A DNA stretch of 35,402 nt from Limisphaerales bacterium (GTDB lineage Bacteria; Verrucomicrobiota; Verrucomicrobiia; Limisphaerales; UBA11358), in the NCBI GenBank assembly GCA_003161635.1, contig PMOA01000075.1, positions 1 to 35,402 of the forward strand, written 5' to 3'. A model generated the notes under the pieces. The model ran no database searches and was not told the origin of the DNA. It was given only the letters and a program-made list of their open reading frames with translations. The stretch's first letter is position 1. Each line of letters begins with the position of its first letter. Positions 24,158 to 33,183 of the stretch are shown one piece after another. Position numbers and translations under genes: made by a program.

Positions 24158-26245
24158 CTAATCCGGATACGGGACGAATTTCAGCGCTGTGATCGTCAAA
24201 TCCGCCTCCACCGCTTCGCTGTGTTTTCCCAAAGCCAGCACGAGTTCTTTGGTGCGGGCCAGACCCGGCGTGGCCGGGAGGGGAACACGGATTGCCCTTT
24301 CCCCGCCTTCCGTCGCGCTGAACCGCACGAATATCTGGTTGGGAAAGTGCGGTTCGGCATAAGGGCCGCCTTGAACTTTGTTCAGCGTGATGACCGCTTG
24401 TTCGATTGGCGCTGAGGCGCGGTAACGGATGATCAACTCGCCATCGGCGAGGTTGATGCCTTCGGCTTGCGGCACCGTCAACGTGACGCGGCCATTTCGC
24501 AGCGGACGACCTTCGACGTGAAACGAATTTTCGTCACGAGAAAAATTGATCAGGCTGCCGTCGCTGGTCCAGGGAACGATTTGCGTTTCCTGCGACAGGA
24601 AATCCACGGCGTCACCGGGCGCGTACCACGCGAGCAGGTTGTCGTGCAATCCCTTGAATTCGAGATAGCGCCGCATGTTGTCCGGCGCAGAGCCGATGCC
24701 GCCGAGGATGAGCGAGAGCGTGTGCGCGGTGGTTTGGTATTTGATGGCGGTGCGGCGCCTGGTGTCGAAACCTTCCCACGGCCCGTGTTTCGTAAAGAGT
24801 CTTGAAATCGCCGGCCAGTTCATCTCCAGAAAGCGCTCAATCTTGTCCGGCGCGATTTGGCTGGCGACGCCCAAAGTGTAAAGCGACGGGGCGTTTGTGA
24901 TGCGCGGTTCCACGGCGATGACGATGTCCGGTATGCCAATTCGGCCCGTGTATTCGACGCCCTGACCGCTGTAGGCTTCCGACAGTAACCCGGGCAGCTT
25001 GTTGCGGGTGGCGAAATCCAGTTCGATGTCCACCGTATTCTCCAGGATTTTGCGCCAGCCGGCATTTTCCAGTTCCTGCATGAACAGGGTCAGGCCGGAC
25101 GATTGAAACGCCGAACCTTCCCACGTGGCCAGCGTGTAAATGTCATCGCCGGCTTGAGTGCGAAACGGCTTGATCATGAATCCTGCGTTGGCGACGGCCG
25201 CCGCCGGAAAACCATGCCGCAACGCGACGAACATCAACGGGCCGCGAAATTCGTTCACCAGATAATTCATGTGCCCGACGATGTAGTTGCCGGCGGCGTC
25301 TTCCCAGCCAAACAAACGATCCCGCGTGGCGTCCCAACCGAAAACGAACGTGCCGGTCTTTACATCGAACAGATGCGCGTAGCCCGCCTGCTGGTTCTCC
25401 AGGAAAAGTTCCATCTCGATTCTCAACGCGCCAATGGCGGGGTCATCCCGTATTGCCGGGCGGAGCAACGCGCCCATTGCCTTTGCCACGGACGCCGAGA
25501 GGTTGGCGTTGTCGCCGAAAACGATCTGCACCACCCGCCGGTCCAACAGCGCCATGATCCGCGCCTTGACCGTCTCGTCCGCGAAGGGCGCCAACGGCCC
25601 GTCAAAATATTTCGCTCCGTATTGGCCGCGCCGTTTGATGTCCGCTTCGCGGTCGTCGTGTCGGGGAACAATCCAGCCTTTTTCGCGCAGCGCCTTCCAG
25701 ATGGCAGCGGCCGTTTCCTCCCCGAATGCGTCAATGAATTTCTGTTTCTCGATGATTTCCGAAAGCGGCGGCATGCGTTGCGAGTTGTCCAAGCCAATGA
25801 AATTCACCAACAGACCTTCGGCGCTGACCCGCGGGTCTTGCTGGTCGTGGCGCAGACTCCCGACAATCTGGATGAGTCGCGTCTTCGCCTCGTCCCGTGA
25901 GACGCAGGGATTGTCCGCGTAACCGGCGGCGATGTTGGCCATCAACTCCAGCCACTCGCCGATGGCGGTCAACTGCGTGAACGAGCGCAGGTAAAGGCCC
26001 TTCGCCGGCACTTGATTCCAGCCTTCGAACGGATAACCGGACGCCGGATCGGTCATGGCGTTGGCGGCGTCGGCGTATCGAAACGCGTTCTCCAGCAGCC
26101 GCCGCGTGTGCGTGTGCGCCGGATTGACGTTGGGAAAATTGAATGCTGTTGGCCGGTGCGGCGACGACGTCCGGCAGCCCGCCAGAAGTGTGAGCAAAAG
26201 CGCCGACAGCAGCGCGGTTCTTGTCATCTGCGACAATTTTCTCAT
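24158..26245 (-). CDS. Large lipoprotein, likely (alpha/alpha)6-barrel glycoside hydrolase-like, partner of GH94 protein
   Basis: A 695-residue protein with lipobox LLAGC (Cys24). Residues about 40-540 are helix-rich with many aromatic and acidic patches (YPFEGWNQVPAKGLYLRSFT, FVFGWDATRDRLFGWEDAAG, TLATWEGSAFQSSGL, GPWEGFDTRRRTAIKYQTTA, HTLSLILGG). This resembles the glucoamylase-like/GH144-type barrels that occur with beta-1,2-glucan enzymes. Residues about 560-695 form a beta-rich domain, perhaps carbohydrate binding. It starts 10 bases after the stop of the GH94 gene, so the two form one transcription unit and probably act on the same glucan in the periplasm or at the surface. The enzyme class is inferred by general resemblance; catalytic residues are not assigned. 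Confidence 0.6.
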   Translation of the reverse strand: MRKLSQMTRTALLSALLLTLLAGCRTSSPHRPTAFNFPNVNPAHTHTRRLLENAFRYADAANAMTDPASGYPFEGWNQVPAKGLYLRSFTQLTAIGEWLELMANIAAGYADNPCVSRDEAKTRLIQIVGSLRHDQQDPRVSAEGLLVNFIGLDNSQRMPPLSEIIEKQKFIDAFGEETAAAIWKALREKGWIVPRHDDREADIKRRGQYGAKYFDGPLAPFADETVKARIMALLDRRVVQIVFGDNANLSASVAKAMGALLRPAIRDDPAIGALRIEMELFLENQQAGYAHLFDVKTGTFVFGWDATRDRLFGWEDAAGNYIVGHMNYLVNEFRGPLMFVALRHGFPAAAVANAGFMIKPFRTQAGDDIYTLATWEGSAFQSSGLTLFMQELENAGWRKILENTVDIELDFATRNKLPGLLSEAYSGQGVEYTGRIGIPDIVIAVEPRITNAPSLYTLGVASQIAPDKIERFLEMNWPAISRLFTKHGPWEGFDTRRRTAIKYQTTAHTLSLILGGIGSAPDNMRRYLEFKGLHDNLLAWYAPGDAVDFLSQETQIVPWTSDGSLINFSRDENSFHVEGRPLRNGRVTLTVPQAEGINLADGELIIRYRASAPIEQAVITLNKVQGGPYAEPHFPNQIFVRFSATEGGERAIRVPLPATPGLARTKELVLALGKHSEAVEADLTITALKFVPYPD

Positions 26246-26255
26246 AATTCAAATT

Positions 26256-29200
26256 TTATCGTTCTCGAAACGGACTTGCCGCCAGCTCGCGCTGAAGACG
26301 AATCACCTTCAAGTCGCCACGAGCCAACGCCATGTCGGCGGGCAACACCACGCGATTGTTGACCAGTGCCGCGCCGATCACGCCTTCGCAACTTTGCCGC
26401 AGCATCCAGCCGGCGGCGCCGGTGTAGCCGTTCCAAATCATGCGGCCCGGCTCAAAGTTTGTGAGCAAGTCCGCTGCCTGCTGGTTCGGTTGACCGCCGT
26501 AAATTTCAATTTTATCAGGCGTGACGTGCGTAACCGGCGCGATTTTTCGCCACAGGCGGATCGTGGCGTCGCGGTAAAGTTGCGCCGTCGGAAGATCGCC
26601 GTCCACCGCAAACTGCCCGGCGAGCAGACGCGCGGCGCGGATCAACCACTGGACGCCGTGGCAATACATGCCGTTCTCTCGCACTCCTTCCGGATAGCGA
26701 CAGCTCCGGCCCAGATACGGTTTGGATTCCTCGCGCAGCGCAGGCCAGCCCAGCAGGATGACGTTGTCGCGTTCGAGCACGCGCAAGGCGGTGTCGAACA
26801 TGATGCGACCGCGCTCGCGGTTGACGCCGGACATCACCGCCCACGCGGCGGTCAGCGCGTCAATCTCCCAGACGCCGCTGTCCTTCACACCGATTTCCGT
26901 GCCGTCGTCGTGAATCGCGCGCAAATAGCGGTCGCCGCGCCACACATTTTCGATTGCGGCTTTCAACCCGTTCAGCCGCTCGCAATAAAATTGCCGGCGC
27001 ACGGCGCCTTTGCGCTTTTCAATCACATCGAGGAGATTTTCCAAACTGTAATGGAGGAAGAAACCGAGCCAGACGCTTTCGCCGCGGCCTTCGCTGCCAA
27101 TTGCGTCCAGCCCGTCGTTCCAATCGCCGGTGCCGATCAGCGGCAGGCCGTGCGCGCCGAGACGTTTTTCCAGAACCAGATCAACGGCGCGCAGCACGTG
27201 ATCGCAGAGCGTCTCCTCGCGCGGCGAGACATGCGCGAACAGCCCCATGCCGTGCCGGCCTTCGGGCAATGGCGGCAGCGGTGTTTCCGCTTCGAGATAC
27301 GGCAGCTTCTCGTCGAGAATGGATTCGTCGCCGGTCATGCGGACGTATTCGGCGGTTGCCCAGCCGAGCCAGAGCAGGTTGTCGGAAGCGTGCGTGCGCG
27401 CGGCCAGACCCGTGCAGCCATCCTGCTGGAGGAAAAACCAATGCAACACGTCGCCCTCGACGAACTGTTGCCGTGCGTGCAGTAAAATCTGCCGCCGCGC
27501 CAGCGCCGGGTCCACCCAGATCAAATTGACCGCGTCCTGCAGTTGGTCGCGAAAACCAAACGCGCCGCTCGACTGGTAAAAACCTTTGCGCGCCCAGAGG
27601 CGTTCCGCGAGCGCCTGGTATTTCAGCCAGTTCAGGCAGTGGTCAAATGCCGGGTCGGTGGTTTCAACCTGCAGGGTCCGCATCAGGTCAAGCCACCAGG
27701 CACGCGTGGCGTCCAGCTTCGTTTGCGCGGCTTCCACCGTTCGGCAGCGCCGCACAACCGTCGCCGCCTGTTCGCGCGTGTCGCTTTGGCCGAGCATGAC
27801 CGAGATCGTGCGCGATGCCCCGGCGGGAATTTCCACCGTAACGAGAAAACTGGCGATGGCCGCCGCGTCATCGGTTGGCCCGGCACAAGGTTCGCCCGTC
27901 TCCACCATGGCGGGATGGGCCGGTGAACGTCCCTGGCCGAGGAAACGACGGCGCCGTGTTTCAATTTTTTCCGGCGTCACGGAAATCGCCGCAAACGCCG
28001 GGCCGGAGCGGAAGGTGTTGCGCGGGTTGACGAAATAAATGGCGGCGTTCGCCACGTCCGTCTCAATTTCCAGCGGCCCGGAGTTCTCCGGAAGGTCGGC
28101 CAGTGCGATGCGGAAATACGGCGCGAATCGGATTTTCTTCGGTGTCATGCCATCGTTGCGAATGGTGAGAAGATAAAAGCCCGCCGGCTCGTCGGGCGGC
28201 ACAAACGCCGTCAATTCCGTGGAAAGTTTGCCGCGCTTCATGCGGAACGTCGCCGTGCCGTCCACGCCAAAATCTGTTTCGTATTCGGCTTCGGCGTCGC
28301 GCAATGGCAGATAAGTGGGCGAGAGCCAGCGCCGCTCACCGACGTCGTAGAGGTAAAAAATTTCCGACGGCAGTTCGCCCGTCACCGTGTCGGCCCAGTC
28401 CGTCGTGAGCCGGTTCTGCTGCGCGTTCAGGCTGGCCGAGGTGTGCAGCCCGCGATTGGTCACGCAAAGGACGTGGCCGAGTGCGTTCGACATCGTGTGG
28501 TCAAAGGGCCGCGGCGTGAACGGCGTGCGGACGCGGAGCGTGTTGCCGCCATCGGTGAATTCAAAATACGGCTGCGGCGTGCCGGGCGGAATTTCGCCGT
28601 GGCCGATGCGTGGCTGCCCGTTAATAAAGTAGGAGACGACGTGAGGAGTCTCTGACTCATTTCCGATTTCCGATTTCCGATTTCCGATTTTGGTTTGAGC
28701 CTCGTCACCTCGGCTCCTACCATCTTCGGCCAGCGCACGGGGATCGGTTTGAACCTTCAAATGGCGCGAAATCCATTCCGCTGCCTGCCGCCGATTTTCG
28801 GCGCAACCCATGAGGAGACGCAACTTGCCGGTCGCGCCGGGTGCCAGCGAAACGTTCAGCAGCAAACTGCCGATGGCATCAAAGCTCGGACACGGCTCCG
28901 TGTTGCGCGGCTTCTGAAACGCGAGTGTTTCCAGAGCGCGCGGTTTCCAGACGCTGCCCGCGCGACCGATGAAATCCACGCGCGCTCGCAAAAATCCTTC
29001 CGGCGGCGTTTCCGTCGCCAGCAAACCGATTTGTTTGGTGTCGTGATGCGCCGCGATCAACGCATTCAGGCTGGCGTCATAATTCACTTCGTGGAACAGG
29101 CGGTTGTATTGTGTGTGGTTGCGGTCCGCCTGCGGCGAATTCAACACCCATTCCAAATACGGCACGACTTTGAGGTCACGCACACGCGAACCGGAATTTG

Positions 29201-31841
29201 TCACGGTGATTTCCCAAAGCTCCACGGCGTCGGAATCGGACGGCAGCGTGATGCGAATGGTGGTTTGGATCTCGTTGGCTGTTTGAACCAAAACCAGGGC
29301 TTCGCCGTCCTGTTCGACCGTGGCGGACGGCGCGATTTCTTCCGGGAAATTGCCGATGACCGGCCACGACTTTGGCTGCCCAGCCTGCGCCACATCGGCC
29401 ACGAACAACGCGCGGCCCGCAGGCTCAAGGCGGTCGTAGGCGCGGCGGGTGAGGTCGTATCCGCTTTTCGCCAGCGTGCTGGTGATTTCGCCGCTGGATT
29501 TCCATTCGACGGCATACGCGTGGTTGCCCAGCCGGAAACTTGTTTGCCGGCCTTTCGCGGAGCGTGAACGCAAAGCGCGGACACCAAAGGAAACAAATCC
29601 GACAGTCAGCACTGCCGCGATTCCCGCCAGCGCCATTTGCAGCGCCGAATAATTTCCCAGCGTTTCTGCCAGGCCGCCGCCGGACGCCCGCTGGATGGCT
29701 TCGGATTGCGACCACGCCCAGTCCCAATCCTTTCCCCTCGGAATAAAAAACGGGATCAACAACGGCGCCCAAGTGGTGAAGCGCTTGACGCCTTCGGGAA
29801 TGAACCGGGCCGTGGCCGCGGCCGGGCCGATGAAGCGCGCGAAACGTTCGTCGAGCCGGTCCATGCCGATGAAACTCAGGTTGACGAGCGTGGCAACACG
29901 CAGACCCATGTGATCGAGCCAGATCAAAATGCGGAAGAAATCGTAAGCGAGAAGCCACATGAACACCTTCAGACTCCACGCCTGGAAGCTCGCGGTATCC
30001 GACGTGGCATCTTTGAAAATGCAGAACACGGTGTGAACCGCGCCGTCCTGATTATACCAGGTCGGCACGGACATTTGTTTGAGGAAGGTGAAAATGACCG
30101 GCGCCATCCACAATCCCCAGCGCAGGACCTGAATCGTGTTTTCGGTCAGTTCGGCAACGCCCTGGCGGGAAAACATCCGCCGGATCGGCGCGGTGTCGCG
30201 TTGGAACAGCGCGGTGAGGAACGCCCGGTTGATGGCGAACAGCCACGCCGCCACACCCCAGCCGATCACGCCTTTCAACGCCTCATTGAAGAGCAGTTTC
30301 GCGCCGCCGGCGTAAGTGCCGAGTTGAATGTGCCCCCACTTGCTGAGCAACGGATAAAATTCATCCGTCGCCGGTTTCAGCCCAAAAGTGCTGTAAAGAT
30401 TGAGCTTGTTGAGCACGACGGGAATCTGCGTGTTGTCGAAATAGAAGGCGAACGCGCCGCCGACAAACGCGCCCAGCCCGCCTTCCACCAGATACACGCG
30501 CCATGACTTGAGCCCGCCGCAGTTCCTCGCGCCGTAAATCAGATCGCGCAGTGCGCTGACGCCGGCGTAAGTCAACGCGCCCGCTGCCAGACCGAAAAAG
30601 ATGCGCTGCGAAGTCGGAAGCGCAGGCAGATTCACGCCCAACGCGACGGCACAGGCAATTCCAACGACCACGCCGCGCGCCATCAGCACCGGTTCGCGGT
30701 ACGTTCTCAGCGCGCGTCGGAAAAACGATTGGCTGCCGTCGAAGCTTTCGATGATCGCCTTGAACAACGGAAAAGCCATTGCACCCGCAACGGCCAGCAA
30801 CAACGCCGGAAAAGTCCGGTAAAAAGTTTGCACGACCGGCGCATCGGCGACGATGTGGAGCAATTGCAGGAGCGTCATCAGGACGCCGCTGAAAACCATG
30901 CCCTTTTTCATCCCGCTGACGGCGTGCGCTTTCATCGTGGCGCGCGTCGGCGCGCTTCCGCGCATGCCGTCCATGATCATTCCGGTCACCAGAAAAACTT
31001 CCGCCCACAGCGCGCCTTGCGAGAGCAACGTGGCAAGAACGGCGACAACCGGTTTCAACGCACCGGGCAATCCGGCCGCGAAATTTCCCGAACCCAAATC
31101 CGCCACGCCCGGGGCAACGATGGACGCAGCGGCGGCCAGCAGCAAACAGAGATGCGCGTTCACGCTGGTCAGCGGACGGCGGGACGCGGTCAGAGCGAAT
31201 GCCTGGGTCAGGATCACGTTGAACAAAAACAGCAACAGCGCCCGGCCGATTCCCGCGCCCAAAGCCGGAGAACCTGACAGCAAACCGGCAGTGATTGTGT
31301 TGCCCAGTGAACCCGCCAGTTGATCCGACGGTAGTGCGAGCGGCAGTCCCAACGCGAAAGGTATAACCGTGATCGCCGCGCCCGTGATGGCGTCCAGGTG
31401 TTTCCTTGAATTCACCAGACGATAGGTGTTGGCGACGTGATATAGCAGGTAAAAAACCGTGGCGCCAACGGGGCTGAGTTGGACCAGCCCGGAAACGTTT
31501 TGCGGCGCCTGCCAGAGCAGCACGTGGCGCGCCGAAGCGGCAAGCAGGCCGGTAAACAGAAAATCCCGGACCGCTTCGCCGGGCGTCAAAGCGCGTCCGG
31601 TCAAAATGAATTTCAGAATGCCGGCGGCAATCATTCCCGCCATGGCCGGGCCGAGGAAGCGCCAGCCGACTTGCGGCGAAGACAGATTGCCGGACGCGTA
31701 AACCGCGAGCGCGCCACCAACAATCAACACGAGCGCGCAACCGAGGCTCAAATCGTGAATCAGCGACCAACGCCCGGAAAAGCGCGCTCCGATGGCGGGT
31801 TTCTCCTGAAACTGGTTCCTGCCGTGTCCTGGACGCATCAT
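26256..31841 (-). CDS. Polytopic membrane protein fused to tandem GH94-type supersandwich and phosphorylase domains
   Basis: A protein of 1861 residues from ATG 31841; a frame extension to 31919 is unlike protein. Residues about 17-760 contain many membrane segments and no glycosyltransferase motif I can see. Two beta-supersandwich domains follow (about 765-1040 and 1070-1400), then an (alpha/alpha)6 GH94 domain (about 1400-1861). Its catalytic aspartate is in GTGDWNDGLD (near 1570), with DQLQDAVNLIWVDPA, FFLQQDGCTGLAARTHASDN, WLGFFLHYSLE and YPEGVRENGMYCHG. The C-terminal part is like cyclic beta-1,2-glucan synthase (NdvB/ChvB) and other GH94 phosphorylases, which cleave or make glucosides with phosphate. 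The NdvB GT84 domain appears to be replaced by a different membrane region. A repeat inserted in frame encodes about 30 residues between the sandwiches (28629-28720). Confidence 0.85.
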   Translation of the reverse strand: MMRPGHGRNQFQEKPAIGARFSGRWSLIHDLSLGCALVLIVGGALAVYASGNLSSPQVGWRFLGPAMAGMIAAGILKFILTGRALTPGEAVRDFLFTGLLAASARHVLLWQAPQNVSGLVQLSPVGATVFYLLYHVANTYRLVNSRKHLDAITGAAITVIPFALGLPLALPSDQLAGSLGNTITAGLLSGSPALGAGIGRALLLFLFNVILTQAFALTASRRPLTSVNAHLCLLLAAAASIVAPGVADLGSGNFAAGLPGALKPVVAVLATLLSQGALWAEVFLVTGMIMDGMRGSAPTRATMKAHAVSGMKKGMVFSGVLMTLLQLLHIVADAPVVQTFYRTFPALLLAVAGAMAFPLFKAIIESFDGSQSFFRRALRTYREPVLMARGVVVGIACAVALGVNLPALPTSQRIFFGLAAGALTYAGVSALRDLIYGARNCGGLKSWRVYLVEGGLGAFVGGAFAFYFDNTQIPVVLNKLNLYSTFGLKPATDEFYPLLSKWGHIQLGTYAGGAKLLFNEALKGVIGWGVAAWLFAINRAFLTALFQRDTAPIRRMFSRQGVAELTENTIQVLRWGLWMAPVIFTFLKQMSVPTWYNQDGAVHTVFCIFKDATSDTASFQAWSLKVFMWLLAYDFFRILIWLDHMGLRVATLVNLSFIGMDRLDERFARFIGPAAATARFIPEGVKRFTTWAPLLIPFFIPRGKDWDWAWSQSEAIQRASGGGLAETLGNYSALQMALAGIAAVLTVGFVSFGVRALRSRSAKGRQTSFRLGNHAYAVEWKSSGEITSTLAKSGYDLTRRAYDRLEPAGRALFVADVAQAGQPKSWPVIGNFPEEIAPSATVEQDGEALVLVQTANEIQTTIRITLPSDSDAVELWEITVTNSGSRVRDLKVVPYLEWVLNSPQADRNHTQYNRLFHEVNYDASLNALIAAHHDTKQIGLLATETPPEGFLRARVDFIGRAGSVWKPRALETLAFQKPRNTEPCPSFDAIGSLLLNVSLAPGATGKLRLLMGCAENRRQAAEWISRHLKVQTDPRALAEDGRSRGDEAQTKIGNRKSEIGNESETPHVVSYFINGQPRIGHGEIPPGTPQPYFEFTDGGNTLRVRTPFTPRPFDHTMSNALGHVLCVTNRGLHTSASLNAQQNRLTTDWADTVTGELPSEIFYLYDVGERRWLSPTYLPLRDAEAEYETDFGVDGTATFRMKRGKLSTELTAFVPPDEPAGFYLLTIRNDGMTPKKIRFAPYFRIALADLPENSGPLEIETDVANAAIYFVNPRNTFRSGPAFAAISVTPEKIETRRRRFLGQGRSPAHPAMVETGEPCAGPTDDAAAIASFLVTVEIPAGASRTISVMLGQSDTREQAATVVRRCRTVEAAQTKLDATRAWWLDLMRTLQVETTDPAFDHCLNWLKYQALAERLWARKGFYQSSGAFGFRDQLQDAVNLIWVDPALARRQILLHARQQFVEGDVLHWFFLQQDGCTGLAARTHASDNLLWLGWATAEYVRMTGDESILDEKLPYLEAETPLPPLPEGRHGMGLFAHVSPREETLCDHVLRAVDLVLEKRLGAHGLPLIGTGDWNDGLDAIGSEGRGESVWLGFFLHYSLENLLDVIEKRKGAVRRQFYCERLNGLKAAIENVWRGDRYLRAIHDDGTEIGVKDSGVWEIDALTAAWAVMSGVNRERGRIMFDTALRVLERDNVILLGWPALREESKPYLGRSCRYPEGVRENGMYCHGVQWLIRAARLLAGQFAVDGDLPTAQLYRDATIRLWRKIAPVTHVTPDKIEIYGGQPNQQAADLLTNFEPGRMIWNGYTGAAGWMLRQSCEGVIGAALVNNRVVLPADMALARGDLKVIRLQRELAASPFRER
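28629..28720. repeat. Palindromic repeat inserted in frame in the GH94 gene, with TTTCCGA tandem core
   Basis: Ends GTAGGAGACGACGTGAGGAG and TCGTCACCTCGGCTCCTAC are imperfect inverses (GTAGGAG-CGA-GTGA-GAG pattern). The centre is about four tandem TTTCCGA units. It encodes GRSRGDEAQTKIGNRKSEIG, NESETPHV in the linker between the two sandwich domains. Confidence 0.85.
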
Positions 31842-32025
31842 TTGGAAGGTTCCGCCGGCGCGGCAATCATTTGAAAGAATGTGCAGTTCAGGAATAATGC
31901 CGTTTTCATTACAGCGCATTGTGGTTCGTCAAAGAATCGAATTCAAACCCATTTCCATTGGAGCGCCGGTCCCTGCCGCGCCGAAGCTTCCAAGCGAAGG
32001 CTGGTCCGACCCGGCGAAAAGTCGG

Positions 32026-32124
32026 GAAACATCGAACAACCAACATCGAACGCTGAACATCGAAGTGTCTATCCATTCGACTTTTGATTCGATGTTCGAT
32101 GTTGGGCGTTCAATGTTCGATGTT
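32026..32124. repeat. Dispersed inverted repeat of AACATC-type units (copy B)
   Basis: Left arm GAAACATCGAACAACCAACA (from 32026) and right arm GATGTTCGATGTTGGGCGTT (from about 32091) are imperfect inverses around a loop of about 22 bases. Same family as 4037-4142. The right arm contains the stop codon of rsmI (32110). Confidence 0.8.
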
Positions 32125-32823
32125 TGTGCCTTGCGGTCCCACCATCACCACAAACTCACCTTTCAAACTCCGTTTCCGGGCGATTTCCAAAAGCGCCGCC
32201 GGTTTGCCGCGCAGAAATTCCTCGAACTTCTTGGTCAACTCACGCGCCAGCACCACCTGCCGTTCAGGAAAAACTTCGCTGAGTCCGACGAGCAGCTTTT
32301 CGATCCGATACGGCGATTCATAAAGCACCAGCGTGCCATCGAAACTCTTGAGCGATTCCAGCTTGTTCCGCCGCTGGCCGGATTTGTGGGGCAGGAAACC
32401 GATGAAATGAAACTCGTCCGTCGGCAGTCCGCTCGCTGTCAGCGCCGCCACCAACGCGCACGCCCCTGACACGGACTCGACGCGGAAGCCGGCGGCGATG
32501 GCCGCTTTGACCACGCGTTCGCCCGGATCGCTGATGCCGGGACTGCCCGCGTCCGTGATCAACGCGACTTTTTCGCCGCGCCGGAGGCGCTCGATGATTT
32601 CCTCGCTGCGTCTGGCTTCGTTGAACTGGAAATAACTGAGCAGCGGTTTGGAGATTCCGAAATACTTCAACAGTCGCCCGGAGTGCCGCGTGTCCTCGGC
32701 GGCGACGACGTCGCACTCGCGCAATACGCGCAGCGCGCGCAACGTGATGTCCTCGAGGTTGCCGATGGGCGTGGCCACGAGGTAAAGCGTGCTGGCAGTG
32801 AGCGGCGGCAATGCGGCGTCCAT
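32110..32823 (-). CDS. rsmI: 16S rRNA (cytidine1402-2'-O)-methyltransferase
   Basis: A 237-residue SAM-dependent methyltransferase of the tetrapyrrole-methylase fold that modifies C1402 in the ribosome decoding centre. Motifs: LYLVATPIGNLEDITLRALR, VVAAEDTRHSGRLL, the SAM loop LITDAGSPGISDPGERVV, and LPHKSGQRRNKL, YESPYRIEKLL. E. coli RsmI has 286 residues; this one lacks the C-terminal extension, as many relatives do. The last residues (GTNIEH) and the stop codon are encoded by the repeat at 32026-32124, which may have trimmed the gene. Divergent from the gene at 33184. Confidence 0.95.
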   Translation of the reverse strand: MDAALPPLTASTLYLVATPIGNLEDITLRALRVLRECDVVAAEDTRHSGRLLKYFGISKPLLSYFQFNEARRSEEIIERLRRGEKVALITDAGSPGISDPGERVVKAAIAAGFRVESVSGACALVAALTASGLPTDEFHFIGFLPHKSGQRRNKLESLKSFDGTLVLYESPYRIEKLLVGLSEVFPERQVVLARELTKKFEEFLRGKPAALLEIARKRSLKGEFVVMVGPQGTNIEH

Positions 32824-32916
32824 GCCTTGACTTATCAGAAAAACCGGCGGAAGAAAATCGTTTTAGCAATCAGCCAAAGATTTGCTGCCATTTTAGAGCA
32901 CATAGACTGTCTGGTT

Positions 32917-33061
32917 TCATTAACACCCTGCTTCAGCGGGGTGTGGGCTGAAGTCGGCGGATCTCAACCGTTTCAACGGTTTCAGATGAGGAATAAACCG
33001 CTGAAGCGGTTCTCCAAGTCTGTCGCCGAGTGAACACCCCGCTGAAGCAGGGTGTTAATGA
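32917..33061. repeat. TCATTAACACC palindromic repeat (long form)
   Basis: TCATTAACACCCTGCTTCAG at the left and CTGAAGCAGGGTGTTAATGA at the right are exact inverses. Inside are AACCGTTTCAACGGTT and AACCGCTGAAGCGGTT hairpins. Same family as 16329-16472 and 16561-16594. It lies in the region between rsmI and the next gene; no gene is seen in 32824-33183. Confidence 0.9.
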
Positions 33062-33183
33062 GAGGACTGCAAACAGGGGGATTTTTATCACTCGCATGAC
33101 CACTCAAAAAATTGAGACACCCAGCAGTTTCTTCGCACAATTTCCTCTGGACAAACCGTTTCACCAAACGCAAAGTCAAAAAA

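Noticed and set aside
28660-28692. Tandem TTTCCGA units as a CRISPR-like array
   Set aside because: Units are seven or eight bases without spacers and lie inside a palindromic repeat within a coding frame.
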